A stretch of DNA of 64,000 nt from Isoetes taiwanensis. Lineage: Eukaryota > Streptophyta > Lycopodiopsida > Isoetales > Isoetaceae. The notes under the pieces were generated by a model. It was given only the letters and a program-made list of their open reading frames with translations. It was not told where the DNA came from and ran no database searches. This document shows positions 33,347-44,195 of this stretch, one piece after another. The stretch spans positions 17,660,042 through 17,724,041 of the forward strand of contig JAJEKV010000008.1 in the NCBI GenBank assembly GCA_021234155.1. Reading direction: 5' to 3'. Every line of letters starts with the position of its first letter. The stretch's first letter is position 1. The position numbers and the translations under genes were made by a program.

Positions 33347-34570
33347 CTATACATCAGAGGGGCTTCCTTTAAGAGCATAAGGGATACCCAGAATCTTAGA
33401 TGAATTGGTTGGGAGGATATACTTACAGCCTAGGAGATCAGCCGTTTGTTCTCCTTTTACCTGATCTCTGGACATAACCTTTGATTTAATGGGATTAATT
33501 TTGCATCCGGATACAATACCAAATACCTCCAGAATGGCTTGAGTGTTGATGATCGATTGATTATCCATAGAAACCAAAATGAAAGTGTCATCTGCAAAAT
33601 GCCCATTCAAAATTTGATCCATTCCTTCTTCATTAGTAAGAAGGTTAAGCCCCCGGATCAGGTTAGAATTTTTGGCCTCTTCCAATTTACAGTGAAGAGC
33701 TTCCATGATAATAAGAAAGAGAAAGGGAGCTAAAGGGCACCCTTGTTTCACGCCCCTCTTTAGAGGGAAAAAGGGGTTGCATTCCCCATTAATTAGGACT
33801 GAAGACCTTGAATTAGAAAGAATAGCTCTAAAGATAAGGATTACCTCATTGGAGAACCCCAAGGCACTGCAACATTTAAAAAGAAAATTCCAACTTACAG
33901 TATCAAAGGCTTTGGTGATGTCAAGTTTGATTAAGGCAATATCCTGTTTGGAGTCCTTTGCCCAATTGAGTCCCAAAATGGCAGTAACAACATTGTCCAG
34001 TATAAATCTGTCTTTAAGATAAGCAGCTTGGGAGGAGCTAATTATTCTGTCCAACACTCGTTTGAGTCTCTGAGCTATGGTACCCGAGATCAGCTTGTAG
34101 ATCACATTGGAGAGGGAGATCGGTCTATAATCCGAAAAGGATGCTGGCATGTCCACCTTGGGGATGAGCATGATAAGGCTGGTATTGATCCTGGCATCCA
34201 AACATTTCTTGTCCCTGAATTCGTTGGCTAAGCTCGTAATACAATCTCCCAAAATAGGCCAGGATTTCAGGAAGAATTCCACTGGTAGGCCATCTGGCCT
34301 AGGGGTCTTGCCTTTGTCCATCTCCCGGGCAGTGAGAAGAATCTCAGCATTGGTAAAAGGCCTGTTCAGGGTATCATTGTCTTCAGCCATAACCTTGGGC
34401 TGAATATTTATGAAATCATCCATCCTGTTGAAATGGCTGTCATGATTGGTTCCCATGATGTTCGTGAAATGCTCTGAGGCAGCCTTTTTGATCTGTTCCT
34501 CATATGTGATAGTTTCATCCCCGACCTTAACGTCAAAGATGTGATTTCTCTTGTCGGAACAATCTAACAC
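33347..34570 (-). CDS. LINE-A ORF2, reverse transcriptase domain
   Basis: A 407-codon open frame with the full L1-type RT: ILLTAREMDKGKTPRPDGLP, LIMLIPKVDMPASFSDYRPI, SSQAAYLKDRFILDNV, ALIKLDITKAFDTVSW (first catalytic Asp), GVKQGCPLAPFLFL, and GHFADDTFILV (FADD catalytic pair). It starts abruptly at NVLDCSDKRNHIF, the position just after the endonuclease-RT linker. An in-frame TAG lies immediately upstream and the sequence beyond is unrelated. The endonuclease half with the complementary breakpoint is at 23490-24572 on the other strand. Both halves are still open, so the break is probably recent relative to insertion. Confidence 0.9.
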   Translation of the reverse strand: MLDCSDKRNHIFDVKVGDETITYEEQIKKAASEHFTNIMGTNHDSHFNRMDDFINIQPKVMAEDNDTLNRPFTNAEILLTAREMDKGKTPRPDGLPVEFFLKSWPILGDCITSLANEFRDKKCLDARINTSLIMLIPKVDMPASFSDYRPISLSNVIYKLISGTIAQRLKRVLDRIISSSQAAYLKDRFILDNVVTAILGLNWAKDSKQDIALIKLDITKAFDTVSWNFLFKCCSALGFSNEVILIFRAILSNSRSSVLINGECNPFFPLKRGVKQGCPLAPFLFLIIMEALHCKLEEAKNSNLIRGLNLLTNEEGMDQILNGHFADDTFILVSMDNQSIINTQAILEVFGIVSGCKINPIKSKVMSRDQVKGEQTADLLGCKYILPTNSSKILGIPYALKGSPSDV

Positions 34571-34574
34571 ATTC

Positions 34575-34930
34575 TATTTTAGGTAAAGCACCCCGTTCGC
34601 AAAATTTTTGAAAAGATTCTATTTTTGGATTGAGGTGCTTACTCGTGGGCTTCTAGAACATCATAGAACATTTCACTTTCATTAGAGTCCAAACGTTCAA
34701 TTTTGGGCTTGAGGTGCTTATCCATGTTGCTATTTAAAAATTGAGGTGCTTACACATGGGCTTCTATAAACATTATGGCAGGACATTCTACAACATTCTC
34801 TTTTCAACATGTTTGAGGATCTTTTTATTTTTGGACTGACTGAACATTCTACAATGCTTTGAAAGTTTCTATTTTTGTGAGATGCTTATTTTAGACCATT
34901 CTAGAACTCCCTAGAGTATCTTGATTCCTT
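34575..34930. repeat. Diverged tandem repeat around TTGAGGTGCTTA
   Basis: The phrases TTGAGGTGCTTA, GTGGGCTTCTA, GAACATTCTA and TCTATTTTTGG recur irregularly with about 70-110-bp spacing across four or five units. It starts at the outer side of the LINE-A RT breakpoint. No coding sequence is seen here or in 34931-35035. Confidence 0.6.
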
Positions 34931-35034
34931 TAGCATTCCAGAGAGCTTTAACAATGAAAAAGCAAGAAAAATCAACAAGGGAATTTTGAAGTGTTGGTTA
35001 AAGGGTTTTCCTCTACACTCCCCCTCGTGGGGAT

Positions 35035-35035
<1 letters not shown>

Positions 35036-35088
<53 letters not shown>
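35036..35088. repeat. (CT)n microsatellite, left of Harbinger element
   Basis: Uninterrupted CT dinucleotides for 53 bp. The same-strand (CT)n at 39776-39891 flanks the other side of the 4.7-kb element. Confidence 0.95.
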
Positions 35089-35090
<2 letters not shown>

Positions 35091-35425
35091 GTTGGCCACA
35101 TGCTTGCCAATACCCATCTCTCGTCCTATACGACTCCTCTCAGAATTGTACGTATTTTTCTGGGAGGAGAGGAGAGAAGGCTGTCTCTCGAGATCTAACA
35201 GCGTCCGTTAGGCCTCAAAATTTGGTTTCCCGCCGGAGAATTACTCCATCGAATCATTCCGGTAGGTCAAGTTTTTGTGGGATAATTCCCCTCCAATTTT
35301 GAATCGGCCTCCAAAATGTGGGATAATTTTCTTCCCATGTTCCTGCTGGTAGGTAAGCTTTGTGGGATATTTAGTTTCTTTGTGTTCTTTGCATAGGGTT
35401 CCATTTGTCCGGTTAAGTTCTATCA

Positions 35426-36787
35426 TGGATCCGGTGATTCTCGGAATGATTGCCATCTTTATTGCGTGCTCTTACAATCGGATTAGCATTCCAAAGGTTA
35501 CGTTTGCGGCTTCTTGAGTTAAACGAGCTTGAAGACCCAATGAATCTATTCGATGGCGATGACTTGCAAGACAATAACGATCTGTTCTTAAATGCTTGCC
35601 TCATCTTTGATGTTAGGCGGATCATCTTTGGGTTAGAAGGCCACCTAGAAGATTCTGGATTGCTCCAAGACAAAGAACCGAGTGGGATAATATAGATAAC
35701 CACGCATTGGAATTGTCTACCTTCTTTTGAAGATGATATGTGGCATCAATTTCTGAGAATAAAGAGGGCCAACTTTGAGAGACTAGTCGGGCTTGTTGTC
35801 CCCTATTTGATTAGGCGGGGGGTTAAGGTTAGGCCCCCTTGTTGATTCGGGAAGGCCATTTGCCATGGTTCTTTACTTTTACGGCACATGGTGACATGCC
35901 TTTGCATGTGGGTGAGAGATTCTATGTTGGAAAAGCTACAATGCGAAAATATACTAAAAACATTACACTAGTGTTGGCTTGAAGACAATGCTTTACAAAA
36001 GGTTTGTAGCCATGCCTTACGGAGCAAGACTAACTCAATGTATAAAAAAAGAATTTCATGATGCAACAGATTGCCAAATGTGTATGGTAATGTTGATTGA
36101 GTCCCATATCTTTTATGGAGGAAACCCAAGAAGAGTGACAAAGGTGATGACTATTACGATCGTCACAAAAGGCACTCATGTCTTCTCAGAAGGTATTGTC
36201 ACACCACGGCGGGTTGTTTATAAATGTACGTGTTACAAGAATTTGGATCAGTCCATGACTCAAATCGAGTCAAGAAGAGTTCCATATCTGACAAAATTGC
36301 ATCCAAACTAATCTTGAAGGAACCAGTTGTAACTTTGAGTGGCAGAAAATTGAAGAAAGGTCAACCCACTGAAGACCAAATCCAAGTTAACATTCCTCCA
36401 CTTTTGCTTGGTGATTCTGCCTATGCTGCCAGACCCTTCCTTTTGAAAGTGTTTCCACAGAATCATGGACCTTATGGCAAGTTTAATAAAAGGATTTGCA
36501 GGAGTAGAGTCTGTGTGGAAAATGGGTTCGGGATTGTGAAAGAATTCAGAATTCTCAAACATCTGCATGTGCATGTTGGCAAGGCCTCCAAGATTATACA
36601 TGCTGCTTGTGTGCTTTGGAACTTCTGTATTATGGAAGACATGGGATGGGGCATGCTGCCAATCGAAGAAGAGCCTGATCCAGTTTATTACTATGAGACT
36701 GAAGCTATGAACAGAAGTCTTAAGAAACAAGGAGATCAGATGAGGCATGTTTTGTTTGAGAACTTGGATGGGCATGTGCTGCTGTGA
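35426..36787 (+). pseudogene. PIF/Harbinger transposase (DDE_Tnp_4), broken
   Basis: The N terminus starts MDPVILGMIAIFIACSYNRI at 35426. Frames then give EDDMWHQFLRIKRANFERLV and PYLIRRGVKVRPP, the usual F..M....F..L...L.P start. Later, DYYDRHKRHS with TPRRVVYKCTC and GSVHDSN match the first catalytic Asp region and the GSVHD motif. The open frame 36224-36787 has LLLGDSAYAARPFLLKVF (second Asp) and CVENGFGIVKEFRILK (Glu). Several frame changes lie between 35500 and 36250, while the last 187 codons are intact. The enzyme would cut at TA-rich 3-bp targets with help from the Myb-like partner encoded at 38135-39314. Confidence 0.85.
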
Positions 36788-37406
36788 TATTTGATGATTC
36801 TGTCAGCAAACTTCTTTCATAATTTGTTCTTTTTTTCTTGTTCTCGAATATTATTGATTTCATCTTATCTGGACCTGTAATAAGTCTTAAATACAAACAA
36901 CACCATTCTGCTAGAATAACTGAAGTTGAAATAGAAATTTTATTCAGAATGTCACTGCAGTACAACTGAGTTTCTGTGCATACAAATGAAATTGACCACA
37001 TTTATTGGCCTGTCTTTTTAGACCCTAAAAAGAACAGCTAAAACTTGATACGTAGTCCTCAACACTCTATGATCTGCAGTAACAGACACAATCAGAAAGT
37101 GAAGACAAAACATAGAGAACATGTAAACTAAACAACAATCCATAGCTGCAGCCAGAGATAGCAATGTGATAGGTATTCAGAAAATAAAAAGATATTGTAT
37201 TCCTTGTATTCCTCGAAGGCTGTTACATCATTAAGAAAACATTTTTTGTCGGATATAAGCTGAAGGAGTTGCCAGGGGGCTTTTCATAGCAAAAATTTTT
37301 GCTTTACAAAAGAACATTACAGAAATAAAAACAAAACAAAAAAAAAACAAGGCAAGATGATCTTCTTTTCTTCATGCATAGAGCTCACAGTACTCGGTGA
37401 CAGTCT

Positions 37407-37935
37407 TCACTTCATGCAATGCCCATTTCCCTGCATGCTGGATATACACACACACTCCACATGGGCTTTTTGTCTCAAAGGAGCTGAGTCTGCCCAAGAC
37501 AAGACCTCAGCTTCGATGATGACTCCCATATCCAGAAAATTCATCACGACCCGTTGTGACAGAGAGCAGTGGATTACTTTGTGTGAGAGAACTTCAAATT
37601 CTTCAACTTCAACTTCGATAGTTGGAGAAGAATCTTGAACTTCATCTGCTTGAAGACGGGGAAGATCTGCAGGGGGGGAGGGAAGGAGGAGGAGCAGGGG
37701 CCGAAAAAGTTGAGGATGAAGACTCCTCCCGAACTTCTTCTACAGAAGTTTTTGGCCAAGATGAGTATTCAGAGTAGTAATTTTCCTCCGAATCTGAAGT
37801 CTCGTGGGAGACTTTAGAAGTATCAAGGGGGAAAGAATACTCCTCTCTGGAGTATTCTTCCGAAGAAGAAAACGAAGAGGAGGAGGTCGGGTGGCTCAAA
37901 GAAGATCTTGGACGCTTTGGTGCCATTTCGTTCAC
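37407..37935 (-). CDS. Unrecognised Ser-rich acidic ORF inside Harbinger element
   Basis: From ATG at 37926 it encodes MAPKRPRSSLSHPTSSSSFS, a Ser/Glu-rich acidic stretch (SDSEENYYSEYSSWPKTSVE) and a proline run (SAPAPPPSLPP). At a run of C (G on the plus strand, 37672-37678) the frame shifts, and an adjacent frame continues FEVLSHKVIHCSLSQRVVMN, then FLDMGVIIEAEVLSWADSAP, to a stop at 37407-37409. Joined length is about 173 residues. I do not recognise a family. It is not one of the two standard Harbinger genes and may be captured cargo, an intrinsically disordered accessory protein, or a relic of another element. The gaps 36788-37406 and 37936-38134 show no gene. Confidence 0.35.
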
Positions 37936-38134
37936 GCTTTGAGTTGAGGGTAGAGGGGACGTTTAAATGGGGCAAATTGATAAGACTGACATTTAATGCT
38001 TTATGCTACGATATTTACATGCCTAGATTGAAGTACCAATTATTGAATATTAAGACAATTAACCAATTTGAGACAGTTCTAAAAGAAACAAAAAGAAAAG
38101 TATAACAGAATGTAGGAAAGTGAACATCGTACCT

Positions 38135-39314
38135 TTATTCTTTGTTTTTTGCTGCCAGTTTGGCAATTTCGAGAAGTGTGTCCTTTGTCATCTGACATAT
38201 GCTCGGGGTCATTGCTGCCATAGATTCAGCAATCTTCAAAGAATTTGCAGAACGAATTGTCTCCAATTCCCTTACCAATTCCATTTTCTTTGCAGATTCT
38301 TCCTTCATGAAATCCCGTTTCTTCACTTCTGCTTCTCCAAAAGTGCTTGCCATTTGTGAGATTCCAACAGCAATATCTTCATCAATCTGCAATCTGGACT
38401 TCTTTCTGCCAGTTGGTTTTCCACAAACTCCAGGTTGATTGCATGCTGCAGATCTAGGGCTGGAGGAATCTGTGTTGTTACCTGTGGGAGTTCGACAGTT
38501 TGGCATTTCATGCATTCTTGGGCTACCTGAATTATCTATGTTGACATTGACATTGGGAATGTCTTCAGTACTCTCAAAGGGGTCATCGAAAGCAACATCA
38601 GATCCAACTGTCTCAAAAAAACTATCAGAAAAATTAGTGTGCAAATCTGCAGCCTCAAAAGCTTCATTTCCGAAATTCCCATCATCACCAGCCCCTGGAA
38701 TGGGATTATCAGATGTCACTCCATATTTGACTTCTTCCATTCTTTCATACCACTGCCACCTTGAAGGCTCAGAACCCGTTTGACTAGAAGCCTCTTTCTC
38801 ATCCTTGAATTTTGCCTATAGTTTATCCCATTTGTTCTTCAGTTGTTTAACTTCTACTAGTCCATCAACAATTGGCTGTAATTTCACAAGAATTTCTCTC
38901 CACTGTGAATTAGAAAGATTTAGACTGCTATTAGTAACCAGTTTTCATTTCATTGAGAAGACTCAGGAAGGTGAAAACACCCTAATCTGTCCATTGGACT
39001 GGAGTCTTCCTATTCTTTGTGTCAATTTGCTTGGGATTTTCTTTTTCTTGAACAACAAGAGCCATTGAATTATCGGGATGAGAAGAATCACTCACAGTAC
39101 CGGGAGGTGCTTGGATTTCGCCGAGAACTCGCTTGCATCTCCTTTCCTTTGGCTCTTTTGCTGTTACAATTGGCTCAGAATTTATCTCCAAATCCACCTT
39201 CATTGAAATCTGCCCTGTCATCTTTCGTGTCTTCCTTGGAGTCATTTTCTCAATGCGAGGAGGCACAAAGGGTTTGATGCTTGATGGCAGGGCAGATCTA
39301 GTTGCCTTAGACAT
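38135..39314 (-). pseudogene. PIF/Harbinger ORF1, Myb/SANT-like DNA-binding protein
   Basis: In minus sense the frame starts MSKATRSALPSSIKPFVPPR at 39314, is basic, and reaches VQWTD at 38982, the start of a Myb/SANT-like domain. An in-frame TAG and a frame change follow, then SQWREILVKLQPIVDGLVEV, KQLKNKWDKL, a second stop, AKFKDEKEASSQTG and WQWYERMEEV. That is the QLKNKWD..K..F......TG..WD pattern of the Myb_DNA-bind_3 domain. The 38740-38135 frame adds an acidic middle and a helical end (DIAVGISQMASTFGEAEVKK). Such proteins bind the transposon ends and import the transposase. Two stops in the DNA-binding domain make this copy defective. Confidence 0.75.
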
Positions 39315-39771
39315 TGGAGTCTATAGAAATCAAGCTAATCAACCAAGAAATAATACCTGTCGGGCTAGAATTTGATAACAGAACAATGTAAGATCGAATT
39401 CAAATGAATTAACAAGGATTGAACGGGCTGAGAAATACCTCTAGACTGGAAATCAATAGCGTGGATGGAAGAATTATGGGGAATTCAAGGAGAATTAGGG
39501 GGAATTCAAGAAATTGCGCGGCATTGAAGACCAAGAAACAGGGAAAAATGGCGCCCCGGAATTTCGATGAGGGAAAGTTTCCAGTCATGAAATTCAGGCG
39601 ACATAATTTTAGGGGGTTATTAAGTTAGTGGTTAATGGAAACGCTCCTAACGGCTGTTAGAGGCGAATCATCTCTCAAGGTGAGAGTTGAGTTTTCCCAC
39701 TCTCACCCATCTCTCATTATCTCTCACCTCTCATATTCTCTCTCACCTACTCTAAGTCAGCATGTAGCCAA

Positions 39772-39891
<120 letters not shown>

Positions 39892-40798
39892 ATGGCAGGC
39901 GCTTAAGAACTAGAGGCGGAAGGCTAAAAATGATATGAGTCCCACACCAATGGCACAAAGGCCGATGAAGGGAAGAATAAGGGTTTATTAAGGGAAGAAA
40001 AAGGGTTGAGTGCTCCCGACCAACAGGCCCTACCGCAGGGGCTGCCACCGCGCCGATGCCGAGAGTCACGTAACCGCAAACTCGCCTCTCGGGGGTCCCC
40101 ATCACGACTGAATGTGCGATCGCACAAAGATCGCTCTTTGCGGAGGTTCAGTGTGTGCGGGTTCCGAGTGTCCTCCACAAAGAAAAAGGGGGTTTGCATA
40201 GCCCGCACTACGGATTGGAATTTTTTGCACGAGGTCCCGCTCCTGCAATCGCGAAAACGGTGGAGTCTCCAAGAATGATTTGGTGCAGCAAAGAGGTCAA
40301 ATGACGGAGGCCATGAGTAAATCGATCTGAAATGAAGATCGCGCAATGGAAATTTCAGTTCAAAGGTATGATCACCGAACTCAAATCATTTTAATTGCAC
40401 ATGTTCAATGTAGAGATAGACAAATGCCGTAGGTATATGGCTGAGGAATTGGAAACGTTTAAAAACTGCATGCATCTTTGAGCTAGAGCAATTTAAGAAT
40501 CAACGATTTTAATGGTGGCATAGAAGAGCTTTCGAAGTCAACTTGACACATATGTAGAAGAGCGAGGAGAGGAAGGAAAAAGCATTAAACATTAGAATTG
40601 TGGAGTGCAAGAGACAAGCAATGAGAATACAAAGGAAGTAGTCGGCAATTTACGTGAGCAAAGGCTAGAAATCTTGGATCGCGAGGCATTATAGAGGCTT
40701 TTAGAGTAGGGAATCCAAATGCTCAAGGGAGGCTGTGATTGTAAAATTTTCGCTCTAGAGGCGATAAAATTAATGTATTAAAGAAGAAAGGCATGTTG

Positions 40799-42475
40799 AA
40801 GGGAAAAACACAAATGTCGGCTAAATGATGATCTCACAAAAAGCCAACTGCAGGAATACAGGGAACAGCTGAAATCAATCAAGGAAGCAAAAATTGCAGG
40901 AAAGAAAGCATACTGGCGTCGGGGTAAAGTAATAATTGAAGGGGATGATGAATAGGAAATAAAGACCATCGGGGTTATGGCGTGGAACATTAACCATCTA
41001 ACGCTCAAAAAAGTTGAGCAGATGGCTGATGTTCTGGCATCAGTAGATATGGTATTCTTCACAGAAACATGGGAACATGAAGAATGCGGGCTTCCAGATA
41101 TCCCAGACTTTACCATTCTGCACTCTATATGGATGAAGAAGAACTGGAAGGGAAGGGGGTTTGGGGGCATTGCTTGCTATATCAGATTTGAATTTGTACA
41201 CTTGGCAAAAGTGATTGTAAAAAGGGAGAGCAAACAATATATGTGGATAGAGCTTCCTGGTATGGACAATAAAACATACATTGCGGGCTGCTACTTCCCT
41301 CCTCTGGATACAGATACGTACAAAAGATATGGATTGGACATGGAAGAACCGTTGCAAAAACTGGAACAGGATAGTGCTGAGTTAATGGCATTGGGTAATG
41401 TGATTCTAGTGGGCGATTTTAATGCCCGGACAGGGAATAAGCAAGCGGATTTGATAAGTGATAGCGGAGAGCCGATATGGATGGAACACATGGATGATTT
41501 TGAGCTAGAGCTATCGGGGTGGGCGGAAAAAATCACTAGATATGGATAAGTGGCCAACGGCAATGGGGCATCATCTTCCTGAATTTTTGCAGTGGCTTAA
41601 GCTTAGCAATTTACAATGGTACTAACAGGTTTCCGGATACAGGAAGATGTACCTGCAAGGAGAGTAGCGTAGTTGATTACCTTATTGCCTCGCCCGCTTT
41701 TGCAGAAAATATATGCTCCTTTGTAGTAATGGATAAGCCTGTTGAATCGGATCATGCTCCAATCATTGCACATCCGAAGTTTCATGGAGCGAGGCGAAAA
41801 TCAAAGGTACAATGTAAAACCCGCATATCTATCTTAATTTTAATAAAGCGTGAATTATATGAGCAAATGTGCAAAAGCGGTCCCCGAATATAAGCTTGGC
41901 CATCGGATGTCGATAGCATGGCGAGGTGTTGACCTCTATGCTTGTTGATATAAGCCTTGAAATGCTTTGTCTCGCACCGCAGAGATAAAGGGACTCCCTT
42001 GCAATGGCTGGTTTGATGCGTAATGTAGGATAAAGCGGAACCAATATAAAGCAAGCACATGGGTCGAAGAGGGTGAAACTCATTCGAGAATTTAAGTACC
42101 TGGCCAGAAGTAAGAAAAGGGCATTTTTGAAGCAGAAACAGGAAGATTTTGTTTTAAAATTGATCAAAGAACCCAGGAAGTTCTGGAAGAAGATGAAGGA
42201 AGCACCTAAGAGGACTTCTCCTCTAGATGTTAATGCCTTGCTTAAACAAGTGCACAAATTATATAATGTCGAAGGGGCCTCAAGGAAACACTATAGCAAA
42301 TTTGTAATATGCAATTCACTTTGGATGAAGTGTCGGGAAGGAATTACTAAGGCGACAAATGGAAAAGCTGCTGATAATTTAGGCTTATTAGCCGAAATGC
42401 TTAAATGGGCTGGAGAGGCTGTGCTTGAAAAGGTGGTTGAACTTTTCAATGCGGCGTGTAAGGAAGGGTTCCCGC
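40799..42475 (+). pseudogene. LINE-C: ORF1 tail, endonuclease and RT linker
   Basis: A coiled-coil ORF1 end is readable at 40799-40953 (RLNDDLTKSQLQEYREQLKS). ORF2 then starts near 40977 with an APE-type endonuclease: MAWNINHLTLKKVEQMADVL, VFFTETWEHEE (catalytic E), GRGFGGIACYIR, YIAGCYFPP and NVILVGDFNARTGN (GDFN). A frame change after 41549 leads to FPDTGRCTCKESSVVDYLIA and SDHAPIIAH (catalytic H). The frame 42073-42543 carries the linker ahead of RT (EFKYLARSKKRAFLKQKQED, LIKEPRKFWKKMKEAPK, NGKAADNLGLLAEMLKWAGE). The endonuclease style differs clearly from the L1-type LINE-A and is closer to LINE families common in algae and animals. A Helentron relic interrupts it at about 42478. Confidence 0.75.
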
Positions 42476-42477
42476 CA

Positions 42478-43612
42478 CGTGGAGTACGTGGGGGCCTTGA
42501 CTTGTTGGGCGAAGCTGGGCATGGAGGCGTGGAGGCTCGGTAAGATGTTATTTTGTTGCAGGGCGTCTATGTTAAAATCCCCCATGAGGATTGTTCTGGT
42601 GGTTTCTTGATGCACTGGCGGTGCCGGTTGTGGTGGGGATGTTGCACTGTTCGCAATGGCTACACATTAATATGGAATTATTGCATGTTTCAACCGTGGT
42701 GTCTGTATATCTTGGTCGTATGAACGATGATTCCCGTGGTGCAATCTCAAAACATGGGGAGGATGGCTATGACTAAGGGCTCCGTGACTTGTTGATGGTA
42801 GAGGAACTCGAGCATGTTGTTGACGTACAACGTTGCTCTGCATGCATTTTCTGTTGAGCAGGAACCTGTGTTTAATTATCTCGTCTCATGTAGACAGAGG
42901 ACGTCCGAAAACTTTAGCTGTGGGTCTGCTAGTATGCGGTTGATGTATTTTATGGCTGTGAGCATGTTGAGCATTGTTGCAATCTGTGTTGATGGCCGTG
43001 CATCGGTGAGGTTGGAGATGGTCATTGTTCAAGGCATGTCTCTAGCTACTTTCACTTAATCTCTTCTATGTCTCTCTTGTCAACAACGAAGTTCTGGTTG
43101 GTGAGAAGGTGCTTCAGAAATAGGTCTGCCATTGTCTTCACCCGCAAGACATCCGTCATGCCTCTGTGGTTGAAGCATAGCTAGTTGACGCTGCTGCCCT
43201 CGTGCAGCTGGGTGAATGGAAAACTGGCGCCGCATGATCTTATACTTTTTGTTTTTGCTTGTCTGGCATAGCTTTATCAGCTTCTAGATTGGCGTCCATC
43301 ATGGGTCGTGTTCCTCCAGGCATAGAGGTATTTGAGTCTGTTGCGGCAAATTCTCCCTATTGTGGGCTTCATGAATGATATCCAGAGTGCCTTTGTCCTC
43401 ACTGCACTCATGTGCTGCTTTAAGATGACGTCGGCGCCATTGACGAGGCCGTCGAAGAGGTCGATGCTGCTCGTGAGCTCGATGAGCATGGTCCGTTTGA
43501 GCTCTAGCTCGTGTTTCAGCTCATGTGCCTTTCGAAAATCCATGGGCAGGGTGACAGTCCTCGTGCGTATCTGTGGAGTGGAGATGGATGCCCTGTTCTC
43601 GTATTTTGGCAT
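42478..43612 (-). pseudogene. Helentron/Helitron2 relic: PIF1-like helicase end plus endonuclease
   Basis: In minus sense, 43612-43277 encodes LIELTSSIDLFDGLVNGADV followed by WISFMKPTIGRICR, matching the L..N.D..DGLVNGA.G.......WI.F....G...R region of Helitron-type PIF1 helicases. A shifted frame gives RRQFSIHPAARG, the R.QFPL.PA motif that follows. Further on, another frame reads FSDVLCLHETR, then NACRATLYVNN, and at 42590-42480 TRTILMGDFNIDAL, FAQQVKAPTYSTW: an AP-type endonuclease with QE and GDFN motifs. Helicase followed by endonuclease on one strand is the hallmark of Helentrons, rolling-circle transposons. The Rep domain is not visible; many frame changes make it dead. It sits inside LINE-C. 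Confidence 0.6.
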
Positions 43613-44195
43613 AGACTTTTTTGTTATGCTTCTTGTCTAGTTTCTAAGTCTAAGCTTCTGATATATATATAATACAATAGCCTTCTACTAATGTAGTGTT
43701 CTTCCTATGTATGCAGAAACCATGGCAATTTTATTATCCCAAATGCCTATGCCCAAGTGCAAGACAGACAAAAAGAAAAAGTGTTGTATTGTTGATGATG
43801 AATGTGAGGAAACATGAGTGTGATACTATTGTCTATTGGATGCAAAAATATTATCTATTAGGATTCAACTATATCTTTTTTTTACTTGCAATTTGACACA
43901 TGCATGTCATCTTTCTTTGACATTGCAATTGTGGTTTAAAATTAACATTTCTTGAATTTGAAGTTTGGGTTGCTAAGCCTAATCATCTTACCTAAATGAA
44001 AATATCTTCATAAATGAAGTTAACACCAACTATAGTTTCCTTCAACTATAAATGAAAAACTATTGAATAGACATATGTTCACAAATAAAGTCAATATCAA
44101 CTATACTTTCCTTTAAATATAAATGAAAAATTAAGTTGCAAGATTAATAAAAACTCTCCAAACCATTCCTACAAAAACCTTCTAGAAATTTGCAC
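43613..44195. other. No gene recognised
   Basis: AT-rich sequence with a diverged ~90-bp duplication (ATAAATGAAG..AACACCAACTATA near 44011 and AATAAAGTCAATATCAACTAT near 44085). No coding motif. Confidence 0.4.

Noticed and set aside
22395-34570. Twin-priming (5' inversion on insertion) as the cause of the split LINE-A
   Set aside because: Twin priming would put the inverted 5' part directly beyond the RT start at 34570, not 10 kb away on the far side of the poly(A) end. It also would not explain the Ty3 and purine-tract rearrangement.
34986-35302. Ser-Leu repeat proteins across (CT)n
   Set aside because: Dinucleotide repeat translation; the same applies to 39635-39913.
36308-36775. 155-codon minus-strand frame over the Harbinger transposase
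   Set aside because: Antisense shadow of the conserved transposase C terminus.
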